Origin: Lachnospiraceae bacterium UBA4316
GTDB taxonomy: Bacteria > Bacillota > Clostridia > Lachnospirales > Lachnospiraceae
Assembly (NCBI GenBank): GCA_002394535.1
Contig: DGUG01000134.1
Span: forward strand, 2,257 to 17,336
Reading direction: 5' to 3'
Length of the DNA stretch: 15,080 bases
The notes under the pieces are model-generated. The model was not told the DNA's origin. It did not search any database and worked only from the letters and a program-made list of their open reading frames with translations. A program made the position numbers and the translations under genes. Numbering within the stretch: the first letter of the stretch is position 1; every line of letters starts with the position of its first letter. Below, one piece after another: positions 1 to 7,821 of the stretch.

Positions 1-1340
1 CCAGTCATCATTCCGGAATAGTACCTTCTGTTTTCGCATTTTCCGCTGTACCAGATCTTCTCCCAGTCTTCGTCAAGGAAGTTGCCGAGATTTCCGTCCG
101 TAAGCCAGCTTTGACACGGAACAACATTTCCACCCGGGGTTATCGCCATGTTTGATAAGCACGCCCCGCATGTCGGTGTGGCAAGTCCATTCTTCTCAAA
201 AAACTCCTCATCTATCCATCCCGGGGATGTGAAGCTGAGCTCCATTTCGTTGGCATAAGCATAATCAACAGCATCTTTAAGGATTGTTGTAATCTCCTCT
301 TTGGAAAGCTGAAGGTTCTCCGATTCCGGAAGTGCTGCATTTCCCGTAGTGATAAGGCCCGAACAGGTCACATAAGTAACCCCGAGTTCATGCAGGAACT
401 TAAGTGTTTCGGTATAGTCCTTATTATGCGTGCAGAGCGGTGTGTTAATACTCAGATTCAGTCCCGCTTCAAGTGCATTTTTAATCCCGTCGAGAGTCTT
501 GGCGTACATCGGTGCTCCGACAAGTTCATTATGTATCTTCTCATCGTGTGAATAGAATGTGATCTGCAGACTGTCAAGAGATGCGTCAAGTAACTGCTTG
601 CAGTATTCCTTCGTAAGCTTTATCCCGTTTGTATTGAGCCTTGTAACGAACCATTTTGCATGGTTTATCAGCTCCGGCAGATCCTCCCTCATCGTAGGCT
701 CACCTCCGGTGAAAGTCACCTGCGGAATACAAACCTTCCGGCATTTATCTATTATCTGCTTCCATTCGTCGGTTGACAGCTCCTTCTCTTCGGCCTGGGG
801 CTGGTGTGCCGCATAACAGTGCAGGCAGTTCTGATTACAATGCCAGTTGCCGTCTCTGGTCATTGCCGAAACCATAAGATCCATTCTGTGAGGAGCACGC
901 ATATTATCTGCATATTCTCCCATGCTTAAATACTCTATATCTTCATCGGGCATCTCTCCATAAGCGATCTGCTTGAATGTATTCATAATCCTGAATATAT
1001 CTTTTTTAAGCAAGGACTTCGGTACAAAGCGATAGACACTGCGGGCGGAAATCACAGTGCTTTCAATGATTTTGACCACCTCTTCCTCAGTTATGGGACG
1101 GCCGTTATACTCATTGATCGAGTCGATAAGCATGGACAGCAATACTGCCCAGGATACATTGATGGGGATTATATCCATACCGTTCAGAATCACAACACTT
1201 CCTGCAGGTTCCGGTCCGTCATATTTGGGCGGTACCATATGAATACGCACTACCCCGGGGCCTTCCGGATTGAGGGTTGTGTGCTTTACCTCATTAAGAT
1301 TTTCCTTGACATAGTTAACTACCCTTTTGGGATTTTTCAT
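1..1340 (-). CDS. Radical SAM/SPASM domain protein, substrate unknown (3' end cut off by window)
   Basis: About 446 residues are visible; the C-terminus lies beyond base 1. The radical SAM cluster motif CNQNCLHC gives Cys168, Cys172 and Cys175, followed by the FTGGEPTMRED signature (SAM binding) near residue 205. A SPASM-type auxiliary cluster region follows, with Cys391, Cys394, Cys409 and Cys435 seen before the edge. Residues 1-155 form an extra N-terminal region without recognisable motifs; its size and pattern (hydrophobic strands, then helices) could fit a PqqD-like peptide-binding domain, but this is a guess. SPASM enzymes usually modify peptides or proteins oxidatively; no precursor peptide is seen nearby. 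GGGAGG at 1352-1357 is 11 nt from the ATG at 1340; an in-frame ATG at 1349 would be only 2 nt away, so 1340 is preferred. It follows the diguanylate cyclase by 28 bp and is probably cotranscribed with it. Confidence 0.88.
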   Translation of the reverse strand, partial: MKNPKRVVNYVKENLNEVKHTTLNPEGPGVVRIHMVPPKYDGPEPAGSVVILNGMDIIPINVSWAVLLSMLIDSINEYNGRPITEEEVVKIIESTVISARSVYRFVPKSLLKKDIFRIMNTFKQIAYGEMPDEDIEYLSMGEYADNMRAPHRMDLMVSAMTRDGNWHCNQNCLHCYAAHQPQAEEKELSTDEWKQIIDKCRKVCIPQVTFTGGEPTMREDLPELINHAKWFVTRLNTNGIKLTKEYCKQLLDASLDSLQITFYSHDEKIHNELVGAPMYAKTLDGIKNALEAGLNLSINTPLCTHNKDYTETLKFLHELGVTYVTCSGLITTGNAALPESENLQLSKEEITTILKDAVDYAYANEMELSFTSPGWIDEEFFEKNGLATPTCGACLSNMAITPGGNVVPCQSWLTDGNLGNFLDEDWEKIWYSGKCENRRYYSGMMT

Positions 1341-1368
1341 TTTGATCATATCCTCCCGTTTTGAGAAC

Positions 1369-3393
1369 CTATTCAACACCTTCTATGGACATATTGCTTC
1401 CGGGCTTATCCTTGCATTTATACATATTCTCATCGGCACGGCGATATATCGACTCATACTCATACTGTATTGTTTCGTTATCCGTCTGTGTGACTATTAC
1501 GGCACCGAGACTGATGGTAACGCTGCCCTTCGGTACATTTTCCATCTCTATCCTTGCTATATTTTCAAAGAGTCTTGCAATCCTGATCTTTGCCAGATCT
1601 GCAGTCGCAACTCCTCTCATGTAAATGGCAAATTCATCACCGCCGAGGCGCATGAAGATATCATCACCCCTGAAGCTTGCCTTGATTGCCTTGGCAACTG
1701 CCACAAGTGTGTCATCACCCGTCTGATGTCCGTAAGTATCGTTGATCTGTTTGAAACCGTTAACATCAAACAGGCAAAATATTCCGGGAACTCTTTCCTG
1801 AAGCAGCAGCTTGATCTGCGATTCGCCGCACCTTCTGTTTGCAATACCGGTAAGAGAATCCGTTTCCGACAAAATACGAAGTTTTTCTTCCAGCAGTTTT
1901 CCTGTTGTGATGTCGGAATAGCAGGTGACAGTGATCTTCGTATTATCCAGCAGATCAACCCTTCTAACTTCCGCCATAAGATAACAGGTTTCTTTGTTCT
2001 CCTGCTCCGGATACACAACAAGCTGATAGTTAAAGCCTCCGCCGTTTTCCATTACATCATCATACATCTGGCCGGCATTTTCGGGAATCTTCAGATCCTT
2101 ATCTCCGAAGAAATCATGAACACTCATTCCTATCGGATCTATTCCTTCATTCTCAAACATCGACAGTACAGCGTCGTTTGCGACGATGATCCTGCTTTCT
2201 TCATCGACTGCCATAACGCCTACCGACTGCATCTTTATCAGTTCCCCGAGGATCGCATTCTCATTCCTGTACGCCCTTGACAGAGCATCCTCGTACTCCT
2301 GCTCCTTCTTGTGCTGCTCGTCCACAGACTGAACCGCCAGGACAATCTTTTTAAGGTTTCTCATATCGTCACGTTCTGCTGCCATGAAGGTTGCGACACA
2401 CCATCCAAGTCCACGCGAACAGTATTTTGTACTTAATGATCTTCTGTTGATCATTTTGGCAGGAAGAAGGTTTATATCCGCAAATTCCTGCATCTCTTCA
2501 GTAAATTCATCTGTTGCTGCGCCTCTGAACACTTTAAGAATCGCATCCCTTACAGGCATATCGGGTTCAATGAGATTATCTGCATAGGGAGTTGACTTGA
2601 TAGGCGTAATATCATCACGCTCAAGGTCTATCAGTATGATGGAAACATAGTTCTCGCTTAGTGCCTCAAGCGTCATGTACATTTCTCTGGATATTGTCTC
2701 GTACCGTTGGGAATTCCTGATCTTTTCGATGACCATCATCCCGTTAAACAGAAAGACCACAGATATCATTATACCCATAGTGGAATAGGGTCCGTCCGGA
2801 TAAAGACACTGCAGCGTTTCGAACACAACCGGCATAAGTGCGCACTCAATCACGAGTCTGGTATACCGCCAGTCATTTTCACCTTTGTGTTTTATAAGAA
2901 AAAATACTATTTTGGCAATGGAAATAGCAAGGTACGTAAACCGTATGATAAACAGATATATTCTGAAAGGTCCCGTGTGATATACACCGTCCGCATCAAA
3001 ATAGTACACTGTATGTCCGATTATCTGTGTGATCAGTATCACAACTGCTGCCGCAAGGGGGATACATTGAAGTATCATGATCATGCGCGTTTCCCTGAAT
3101 CCGAAATAATTGGTCAGAAACATACACCAACACGCCACAGCAACTATGATTGAGAAGTGTATCAGAAATGTCGCAGCATTAAAGACATGGCCTCCAAGGT
3201 CGATTGCCCCTGTACTCATGAATCCCCAAAGTGCTTCTACAAGATTATAACCAATAAATATGATCAGCATAAATGAAAAATATCCTCTGATCACATTGCT
3301 CTTTTCGTATATCCTGTTGTTGCACTTTAGAACCGCAAAACAAACAACAGCACTGACAAGCGCCGTTATCGCATATACATTTCCTTCAAACAT
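1369..3393 (-). CDS. Membrane-bound diguanylate cyclase (7TM-PAS-PAS-GGDEF)
   Basis: Predicted to make cyclic di-GMP from two GTP at the inner face of the membrane. 674 residues from the ATG at 3393. About seven hydrophobic segments (roughly 3-22, 38-57, 71-95, 105-125, 143-168, 180-198, 207-223) make a sensor like the histidine-kinase 7TM region. Next come a PAS-like region (about 235-360) and a clearer PAS domain (about 390-495), then the GGDEF domain, which opens with DSLTGIANRR. The active-site loop is intact (GGDEF, residues 584-588), the substrate motif FDVNGFKQIND is present, and an RxxD inhibitory site (Arg575-Asp578) sits at the usual spacing, so feedback inhibition by product is expected. 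A TTG at 3399 would add two residues. Neither start has a Shine-Dalgarno sequence. No EAL or HD-GYP domain is present. The signal sensed is unknown. Confidence 0.93.
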   Translation of the reverse strand: MFEGNVYAITALVSAVVCFAVLKCNNRIYEKSNVIRGYFSFMLIIFIGYNLVEALWGFMSTGAIDLGGHVFNAATFLIHFSIIVAVACWCMFLTNYFGFRETRMIMILQCIPLAAAVVILITQIIGHTVYYFDADGVYHTGPFRIYLFIIRFTYLAISIAKIVFFLIKHKGENDWRYTRLVIECALMPVVFETLQCLYPDGPYSTMGIMISVVFLFNGMMVIEKIRNSQRYETISREMYMTLEALSENYVSIILIDLERDDITPIKSTPYADNLIEPDMPVRDAILKVFRGAATDEFTEEMQEFADINLLPAKMINRRSLSTKYCSRGLGWCVATFMAAERDDMRNLKKIVLAVQSVDEQHKKEQEYEDALSRAYRNENAILGELIKMQSVGVMAVDEESRIIVANDAVLSMFENEGIDPIGMSVHDFFGDKDLKIPENAGQMYDDVMENGGGFNYQLVVYPEQENKETCYLMAEVRRVDLLDNTKITVTCYSDITTGKLLEEKLRILSETDSLTGIANRRCGESQIKLLLQERVPGIFCLFDVNGFKQINDTYGHQTGDDTLVAVAKAIKASFRGDDIFMRLGGDEFAIYMRGVATADLAKIRIARLFENIARIEMENVPKGSVTISLGAVIVTQTDNETIQYEYESIYRRADENMYKCKDKPGSNMSIEGVE

Positions 3394-3400
3394 GGTCAAT

Positions 3401-3409
3401 ATTATATCA
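3401..3409 (-). promoter_or_regulatory. Extended -10 promoter of the diguanylate cyclase gene
   Basis: Read on the minus strand, TGATATAAT is a perfect extended -10 element (TGn followed by TATAAT, the hexamer at 3401-3406). No good -35 hexamer is found 16-18 bp upstream, as is common for extended -10 promoters. Only 7 bases separate the hexamer from the ATG at 3393, so transcription would begin at or next to the start codon. The region is AT-rich, so a chance match cannot be excluded. Confidence 0.45.
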
Positions 3410-3421
3410 CATAAATATCAA

Positions 3422-3437
3422 AAATCGGGGGCGATTT
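3422..3437. repeat. Perfect inverted repeat between divergent promoters (possible operator)
   Basis: AAATCG and CGATTT flank a GGGG spacer, giving a perfect 6-bp dyad. It overlaps the first two bases of the -35 hexamer of the sulfhydrylase promoter and lies 16 bp or so upstream of the cyclase -10 element. Position suggests a repressor site that could act on one or both genes. It could also be chance; no known operator consensus is recognised. Confidence 0.3.
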
Positions 3438-3464
3438 GATAATTTCCCCATTTAACTGTAAAAT
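3436..3464 (+). promoter_or_regulatory. Sigma-A promoter of the O-acetylhomoserine sulfhydrylase gene
   Basis: TTGATA at 3436-3441 and TAAAAT at 3459-3464 are separated by exactly 17 bp, one mismatch from each vegetative consensus hexamer. Initiation near 3471 gives a leader of about 50 nt, which can fold a weak stem at 3472-3491 (AAC/GTT and GGC/GCC with one bulged G). The leader is too short for a SAM riboswitch or T-box. AGGAG at 3504-3508 is the ribosome binding site. Confidence 0.7.
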
Positions 3465-3519
3465 AGTACGCAACGGGCAAAAGTCGCCGTTTAATAAAAA
3501 CACAGGAGAGTAACCAAAA

Positions 3520-4797
3520 ATGGATACAAAAATCGAAACAAAATGCCTTCATGAAGGATATGAACCCGGTAACGGCGATCCCCGCCAGCTTCCGATATGG
3601 CAGAGCACCACATGGAAATATTCCACAAGTGACGATATGGGTGCGCTTTTTGACCTCGAAGAAGAGGGATACTTTTATACCCGGCTTCAAAATCCCACTA
3701 ATGATTATGCTGCCAAAAAGCTTGCGGCTCTTGAAGGCGGCGTTGCCGGAATGCTGACATCTTCGGGACAGTCAGCTAATTTCTTTGCCATTTTCAATAT
3801 CTGCGAAGCCGGAGACCACTTCATAGCATCAAGTTCGATATACGGCGGAACCTATAACCTTTTCTTCGTAACAATGGCCAAAATGGGAATTGAATGTACT
3901 TTCGTCGACCAGACTCTTCCCGAAGAGGAACTGGCTAAATATTTCAAACCGAATACCAAAGCCGTATTCGGCGAAACGATTACCAATCCCACCTGTACGG
4001 TTCTCGATATAGAGAAGTTTGCACGCCTTGCACACAGCCACGGCGTTCCCCTTATAGTCGACAATACTTTTGCAACACCGGTCAACTGCAGACCCATCGA
4101 ATGGGGTGCCGATATAGTCACTCATTCAACAACCAAGTACATTGACGGGCATGCGGTAAGCGTCGGTGGTGCTATCGTGGACAGCGGAAATTTTGACTGG
4201 ATGGCACATGCCGAGAAATTCCCCGGGCTCACAACACCCGACGAGAGCTACCACGGAATAATCTATGCCGAAAAGTTCGGAAAGGGAGCATATATCACCA
4301 AGGCAACTGCCCAGCTTATGAGAGACTTCGGATGCATACAGTCGCCGCAGAACGCTTTCTATGTGAACACCGGACTTGAATCCCTCCATGTTCGCGTGCA
4401 GCGCCACTGTGAAAATGCACTGAAGATTGCAAAATTCCTTAATGCACACGAAAAAGTGGCATGGGTTCATTATCCGGATCTTGAAACAGACGAATATCAC
4501 GAACTTGCCAAAAAATATCTTCCCAACGGCACCTGCGGAGTTCTCTGCTTTGCGATCAAGGGCGGCAGGGATAAATCAATAGAATTCATGGACTCATTAA
4601 AGCTTGCCACTATTGCAACCCACGTTGCCGATGCAAGAACATGCCTGCTGCATCCGGCGAGCCACACACACAGACAGCTTTCCGAAGAGCAGCTTATAGA
4701 AGCCGGGATTTCACCGGATCTTATCCGTTATTCGGTTGGACTGGAAAATGCCGATGATCTCATTGCCGACCTGACTCAGGCACTGGATCGTATCTGA
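3520..4797 (+). CDS. metY: O-acetylhomoserine sulfhydrylase (aminocarboxypropyltransferase)
   Basis: Cytosolic PLP enzyme of the Cys/Met-metabolism family that makes homocysteine and acetate from O-acetylhomoserine and sulfide, feeding methionine synthesis by direct sulfhydrylation. The 425-residue length fits this family rather than the shorter (about 380-residue) cystathionine synthases and lyases. The PLP lysine is Lys206 in HSTTKYIDGH; Asp181 in DNTFATP is the expected ligand of the pyridine nitrogen; the N-terminal QSTTWKY and YTRLQNPT blocks and the C-terminal RYSVGLEN block are family signatures. ATG at 3520 follows AGGAG by 11 nt. It has its own promoter, is alone on the plus strand and is divergent from the cyclase gene. 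Related O-acetylserine or O-succinylhomoserine specificity cannot be excluded from sequence alone. Confidence 0.95.
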   Translation: MDTKIETKCLHEGYEPGNGDPRQLPIWQSTTWKYSTSDDMGALFDLEEEGYFYTRLQNPTNDYAAKKLAALEGGVAGMLTSSGQSANFFAIFNICEAGDHFIASSSIYGGTYNLFFVTMAKMGIECTFVDQTLPEEELAKYFKPNTKAVFGETITNPTCTVLDIEKFARLAHSHGVPLIVDNTFATPVNCRPIEWGADIVTHSTTKYIDGHAVSVGGAIVDSGNFDWMAHAEKFPGLTTPDESYHGIIYAEKFGKGAYITKATAQLMRDFGCIQSPQNAFYVNTGLESLHVRVQRHCENALKIAKFLNAHEKVAWVHYPDLETDEYHELAKKYLPNGTCGVLCFAIKGGRDKSIEFMDSLKLATIATHVADARTCLLHPASHTHRQLSEEQLIEAGISPDLIRYSVGLENADDLIADLTQALDRI

Positions 4798-4810
4798 TAC
4801 AAAATCTGAT

Positions 4811-5674
4811 TTACAGAAATGCTCTATACCACGGTGGAATCACCGGGTTGAAACTCTGGCCTCTGGATCTGATCTGGAGGCCTCTTATTATCTTCCTGAC
4901 AAACACCGGAAAGTGATCGAGCACAAACTGCTTGATCTTGAGGGATCTCTCAATCTTCGCAAGTTCAGCTTCGGAATGATGATACTTGCCGTGATTTTTG
5001 AGAATAGCGGCACTTTCCATCAAAGTATCATGATAGTTGATGCTGGAAGTCCCATCCGCTGTTGTAATACAAACAGTTATGTGCGAATCGCAAAACCTGA
5101 CGCCAAGGTCATGTGCCGCAAGCAGAAAATCATAATCCGCACTGTATCTGTAGGACGTGTCAAACGGGTGGGAATGTACAAAATCACCTGCCGCAAACAC
5201 CGACTGATGCGAAAACGGCATAGACTCCTCTATACTCTCAAGTGATTTGGCAAACAGATAAAACCTGCCATACTCATAGACAGCACAATCTCCGTAGATG
5301 ATTTCCGGACCAACCCCCTCTGCACCGGTGTATTTATCCACTGCGTCCGAAATACCATTCAGGACATGTGCATCATAAAAGCAGTCTCCCGCATTCATGT
5401 AATTGATATAATCTCCCTTTGCAGATAAGGCAGCCTTGTTCATGGCATCATATATTCCACCGTCACTTTCGCGGTTATATACAAACCGGATATTTCTGTT
5501 TGCAAACTTTTCCTTATAACTATTTACAATATCCGGAGTATTGTCGGTGGAATTACCGTCCTGAATGATATACTCAAAATCATCGTAGTCCTGTGAGAGC
5601 ACAGACTCTATAGTAAGAGGAAGCGCCTTTGCCGCATTGTAACATATAGTGATTACACTGAAATTAACACTCAT
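4811..5674 (-). CDS. Family 2 glycosyltransferase (WfgS/WcaA-like)
   Basis: A 287-residue GT-A fold transferase, probably adding a sugar from a nucleotide-sugar donor to a lipid-linked glycan at the cytoplasmic face. The N-terminus FSVITICYNAAKALPLTIES, the QDGNSTDNT block (residues 38-46) and ESDGGIYDAMNKA (69-81) are typical of the WfgS-like subgroup. At the usual metal-binding DxD place it reads MNAGD (Asp97), a variant accepted in this subgroup. SHQSVF near residue 155 and YSADYDFLL near 178 also fit. No membrane helix is evident. Last gene of the operon; it starts 12 bp after the stop of the preceding glycosyltransferase. Its stop is 13 bp from the converging metY stop. Donor and acceptor are unknown. 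Confidence 0.88.
   Translation of the reverse strand: MSVNFSVITICYNAAKALPLTIESVLSQDYDDFEYIIQDGNSTDNTPDIVNSYKEKFANRNIRFVYNRESDGGIYDAMNKAALSAKGDYINYMNAGDCFYDAHVLNGISDAVDKYTGAEGVGPEIIYGDCAVYEYGRFYLFAKSLESIEESMPFSHQSVFAAGDFVHSHPFDTSYRYSADYDFLLAAHDLGVRFCDSHITVCITTADGTSSINYHDTLMESAAILKNHGKYHHSEAELAKIERSLKIKQFVLDHFPVFVRKIIRGLQIRSRGQSFNPVIPPWYRAFL
4858..4894 (+). terminator. Probable intrinsic terminator of metY inside the opposing glycosyltransferase gene
   Basis: Left arm 4858-4867 and right arm 4873-4882 form a 10-bp stem (GGCCTC/GAGGCC plus GC, AT and two G-T pairs) with a 5-nt TCTGA loop. The trailing bases 4883-4894 hold eight T in twelve. It lies 61 bp past the metY stop and only has a T-rich tail in the plus direction. 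It is also coding sequence for the opposing glycosyltransferase, so the match might reflect codons alone. Confidence 0.45.
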
Positions 5675-5686
5675 GTTCTGCTGCCT

Positions 5687-6730
5687 CTATCTCACAAACA
5701 AATAATAGCATCTTGCAAACACCTTGAGGGTATGCGTACGCAGAAGTTTAACAAACAGCCATACACCGGCCCGATGCCGTAACTGTAATTCCCGGGACCT
5801 GAAAATACCGACATAAGGATTCCTGTTATATCCGTGCAGCTTCTTCGGTATTACACGCTGCGCAAAATCGCACAATTCGTTTATCAGCGGACCATCGTAT
5901 TTACACCCTTTGTATTTATTAAGCGCCGCCTGCATATGTTCACGGTTTCCGAGAAATATGAAATAAGTCATAAAACTGAGTACGGTAAAAACATACACAT
6001 CATGGTCATTGACCTCATCGCTGTGATCATTGATATAGTCGAGTGCATATTCAATTGCTTTGTATGGAACCTTTTCGCTTGTAACTCTCGAGGACATTGA
6101 ACTTCCGGGATGAACCACCTGATAATGTCTTGCATACGGAAGTATCACCTGATTACGGCTAAGAAACAACGCCAGGAAATTAAACGGGTTATCTTCATAA
6201 AGTTTGCCCGGCTCAAAACGGATGTTATGTCTGTTCAGAAAATCAAGTCTGTAAAGTTTTCCGTGAGGTGCAAGACGTCTTAGCGGATAATCAGGGTACC
6301 GGTCAACGGGGTAATTAAGGTTTTCTATAATCACACCATTCTCATCCACATAATGTGACCCACTTATCACAGTATCACTGTTGTTCTCTCTTGCCGCTGT
6401 GACAAGAGGCTCAAGATAATCCACATCGGCATAATCATCACTGTCCCAAAACAGAATGTATTCCCCGATGGCATGGTCAAGCGCAAGATTTCTTGCTGTA
6501 GACTGTCCGCCGTTCTCCTTATGAAACACTTTTATGATATCCGGATATTCTTTTTCATATGCGTCGAGAAGTTCAGGTGTGGAGTCACTGCTGCCGTCGT
6601 CAACCATGATAATCTCATAGTCCTTGAACGTCTGGGCAAAAATGCTGTCCATTGTTTTCTTTAAATATTTTTCTGTGTTATAGCACGGCATTATAATTGA
6701 TACTGCCGGCTTGTCCGATCTCTCACTCAT
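5687..6730 (-). CDS. Family 2 glycosyltransferase
   Basis: A 347-residue soluble or peripherally membrane-bound glycosyltransferase. The GT2 core occupies about residues 9-110: SIIMPCYNTEKYLKKTMDSI, VDDGSSDSTPELL (43-55), NGGQSTARNLAL (73-84) and the metal-binding WDSDD (Asp96-Ser-Asp98-Asp99). The segment YEDNPFNFL near residue 178 supplies the acidic pair usual for the base/acceptor region. The C-terminal 100 residues are basic and aromatic, fitting peripheral membrane association. It starts 21 bp after the upstream glycosyltransferase, with a weak GAGAAAAG binding site. Likely acts in extracellular polysaccharide or teichoic-acid-type glycan assembly; the sugar cannot be told from sequence. 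Confidence 0.9.
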   Translation of the reverse strand: MSERSDKPAVSIIMPCYNTEKYLKKTMDSIFAQTFKDYEIIMVDDGSSDSTPELLDAYEKEYPDIIKVFHKENGGQSTARNLALDHAIGEYILFWDSDDYADVDYLEPLVTAARENNSDTVISGSHYVDENGVIIENLNYPVDRYPDYPLRRLAPHGKLYRLDFLNRHNIRFEPGKLYEDNPFNFLALFLSRNQVILPYARHYQVVHPGSSMSSRVTSEKVPYKAIEYALDYINDHSDEVNDHDVYVFTVLSFMTYFIFLGNREHMQAALNKYKGCKYDGPLINELCDFAQRVIPKKLHGYNRNPYVGIFRSRELQLRHRAGVWLFVKLLRTHTLKVFARCYYLFVR

Positions 6731-6751
6731 ATCTTTTCTCAGAATTAACGA

Positions 6752-7816
6752 TTACTTACCCATTGTTTTTCTGTATACACCATAAAAAAGTGCAAGCGTA
6801 TAAAACATTCCATGTTTTATAAGAAACAACGGAATCTTTCTGGCAAATGTCAGATAGTCTCCCCTGAGTCTGTTAAAGGCCGATATATACGGTTCCTTCC
6901 CAGCCTGCTCCGCCAGCTCCCTTATTCTTACACCAAATGGTTTCCTGTTCTGCGGATTCAGATAATCCATGTCCATGCTCTCAAGGAAAAAGAACATGCA
7001 CCTCATATAGTATACCTGCATATACAGGTCGCTTTTTTGGGATGATTCAAGGTGTTGCCTGATAGCATCAAGAGATGCCGTAAATACTTCTATACCCCGG
7101 GGTCTGTACACAAATGTAGCCGATGTGTCCAACTGTCTGTAATTATAGTAAAACCTGTACAAATACCCTATTGTTTCCGCTTTGTCAAATACACGGAGAT
7201 TAAACTCCATATCTTCCGCGCGTTTAAGACCCGGTTTGTAATTAAGCTTCCACTTGTGCAGAAAATCATTTCTGTACAGCTTTGCGCATGCAGATCCCGC
7301 AGCATCCGCACTTGCAGGAGGGCTCTCGTAGAACGGGAGAGTTCCTACCATGCATTTAAACTGAACTTCTTCCGCCTGCTCCTTTGTGAATCGCGGTATG
7401 TCACACAAATACGGTGAAAACTCTACAATATGATCATTATAGACCTTGTTGATTCCGAACATCAGAACATCGAGTGAATTGTTTTCGGCATATTCGATAA
7501 TTCCGGCAAAGCAGCCGGGTTCTATCGTATCATCGGAATCAATAAATGTTACATACCTGCCTGTACTTACCTCAAGTCCGGTATTCCGTGCGATGGCAAC
7601 TCCCATATTCTCCTGCCGGATTATGGAAACCTTCGCTTCCCGGTAATTGAACGTATCAATATATGAGGAAAGATCGTCTTCGGCACCGTCATTAATGATT
7701 ATCAGTTCAAAATCCGTATATGTCTGGTCAAGTATGCTGTCGAAGCACTCTTTCAGGTATTCTCTGTCAACATTATATACCGGGACTATAACCGAGAGCA
7801 TTACCGAGTCCGACAT
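6752..7816 (-). CDS. Family 2 glycosyltransferase
   Basis: A 354-residue GT2 enzyme with the same overall plan as its downstream neighbour: LSVIVPVYNVDREYLKECF, INDGAEDD (41-48), NMGVAIARNTGLEVSTG (70-86), and the DxD-like metal site IDSDD (Asp93-Ser-Asp95-Asp96). SACAKLYRNDFL (about 184-195) and RAEDMEFNLRVF (about 209-220) match the acceptor-side motifs common in Firmicute capsule transferases. The C-terminus is basic with hydrophobic patches. It begins 5 bp after the stop of the polyprenyl-phosphate transferase, whose last codons carry its ribosome binding site (GAGGAAG). Probably cooperates with the flanking transferases on one surface glycan. Confidence 0.9.
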   Translation of the reverse strand: MSDSVMLSVIVPVYNVDREYLKECFDSILDQTYTDFELIIINDGAEDDLSSYIDTFNYREAKVSIIRQENMGVAIARNTGLEVSTGRYVTFIDSDDTIEPGCFAGIIEYAENNSLDVLMFGINKVYNDHIVEFSPYLCDIPRFTKEQAEEVQFKCMVGTLPFYESPPASADAAGSACAKLYRNDFLHKWKLNYKPGLKRAEDMEFNLRVFDKAETIGYLYRFYYNYRQLDTSATFVYRPRGIEVFTASLDAIRQHLESSQKSDLYMQVYYMRCMFFFLESMDMDYLNPQNRKPFGVRIRELAEQAGKEPYISAFNRLRGDYLTFARKIPLFLIKHGMFYTLALFYGVYRKTMGK

Positions 7817-7821
7817 GACAT

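Noticed and set aside
1327..2280. Long open frame on the plus strand (about 317 codons) opposite the diguanylate cyclase gene.
   Set aside because: It is antisense to a clear GGDEF/PAS coding sequence, its translation shows no recognisable domain, and it has no convincing ribosome binding site.
3465..3519. Possible SAM riboswitch or T-box leader for the sulfhydrylase gene.
   Set aside because: The predicted leader is only about 50 nt and contains just one weak stem; S-box and T-box leaders need far more sequence.
4790..4800. Palindrome GTATCTGATAC at the metY stop codon as a terminator or operator.
   Set aside because: A 5-bp arm with a 1-nt centre cannot form a hairpin, has no T-tract, and is within chance expectation.
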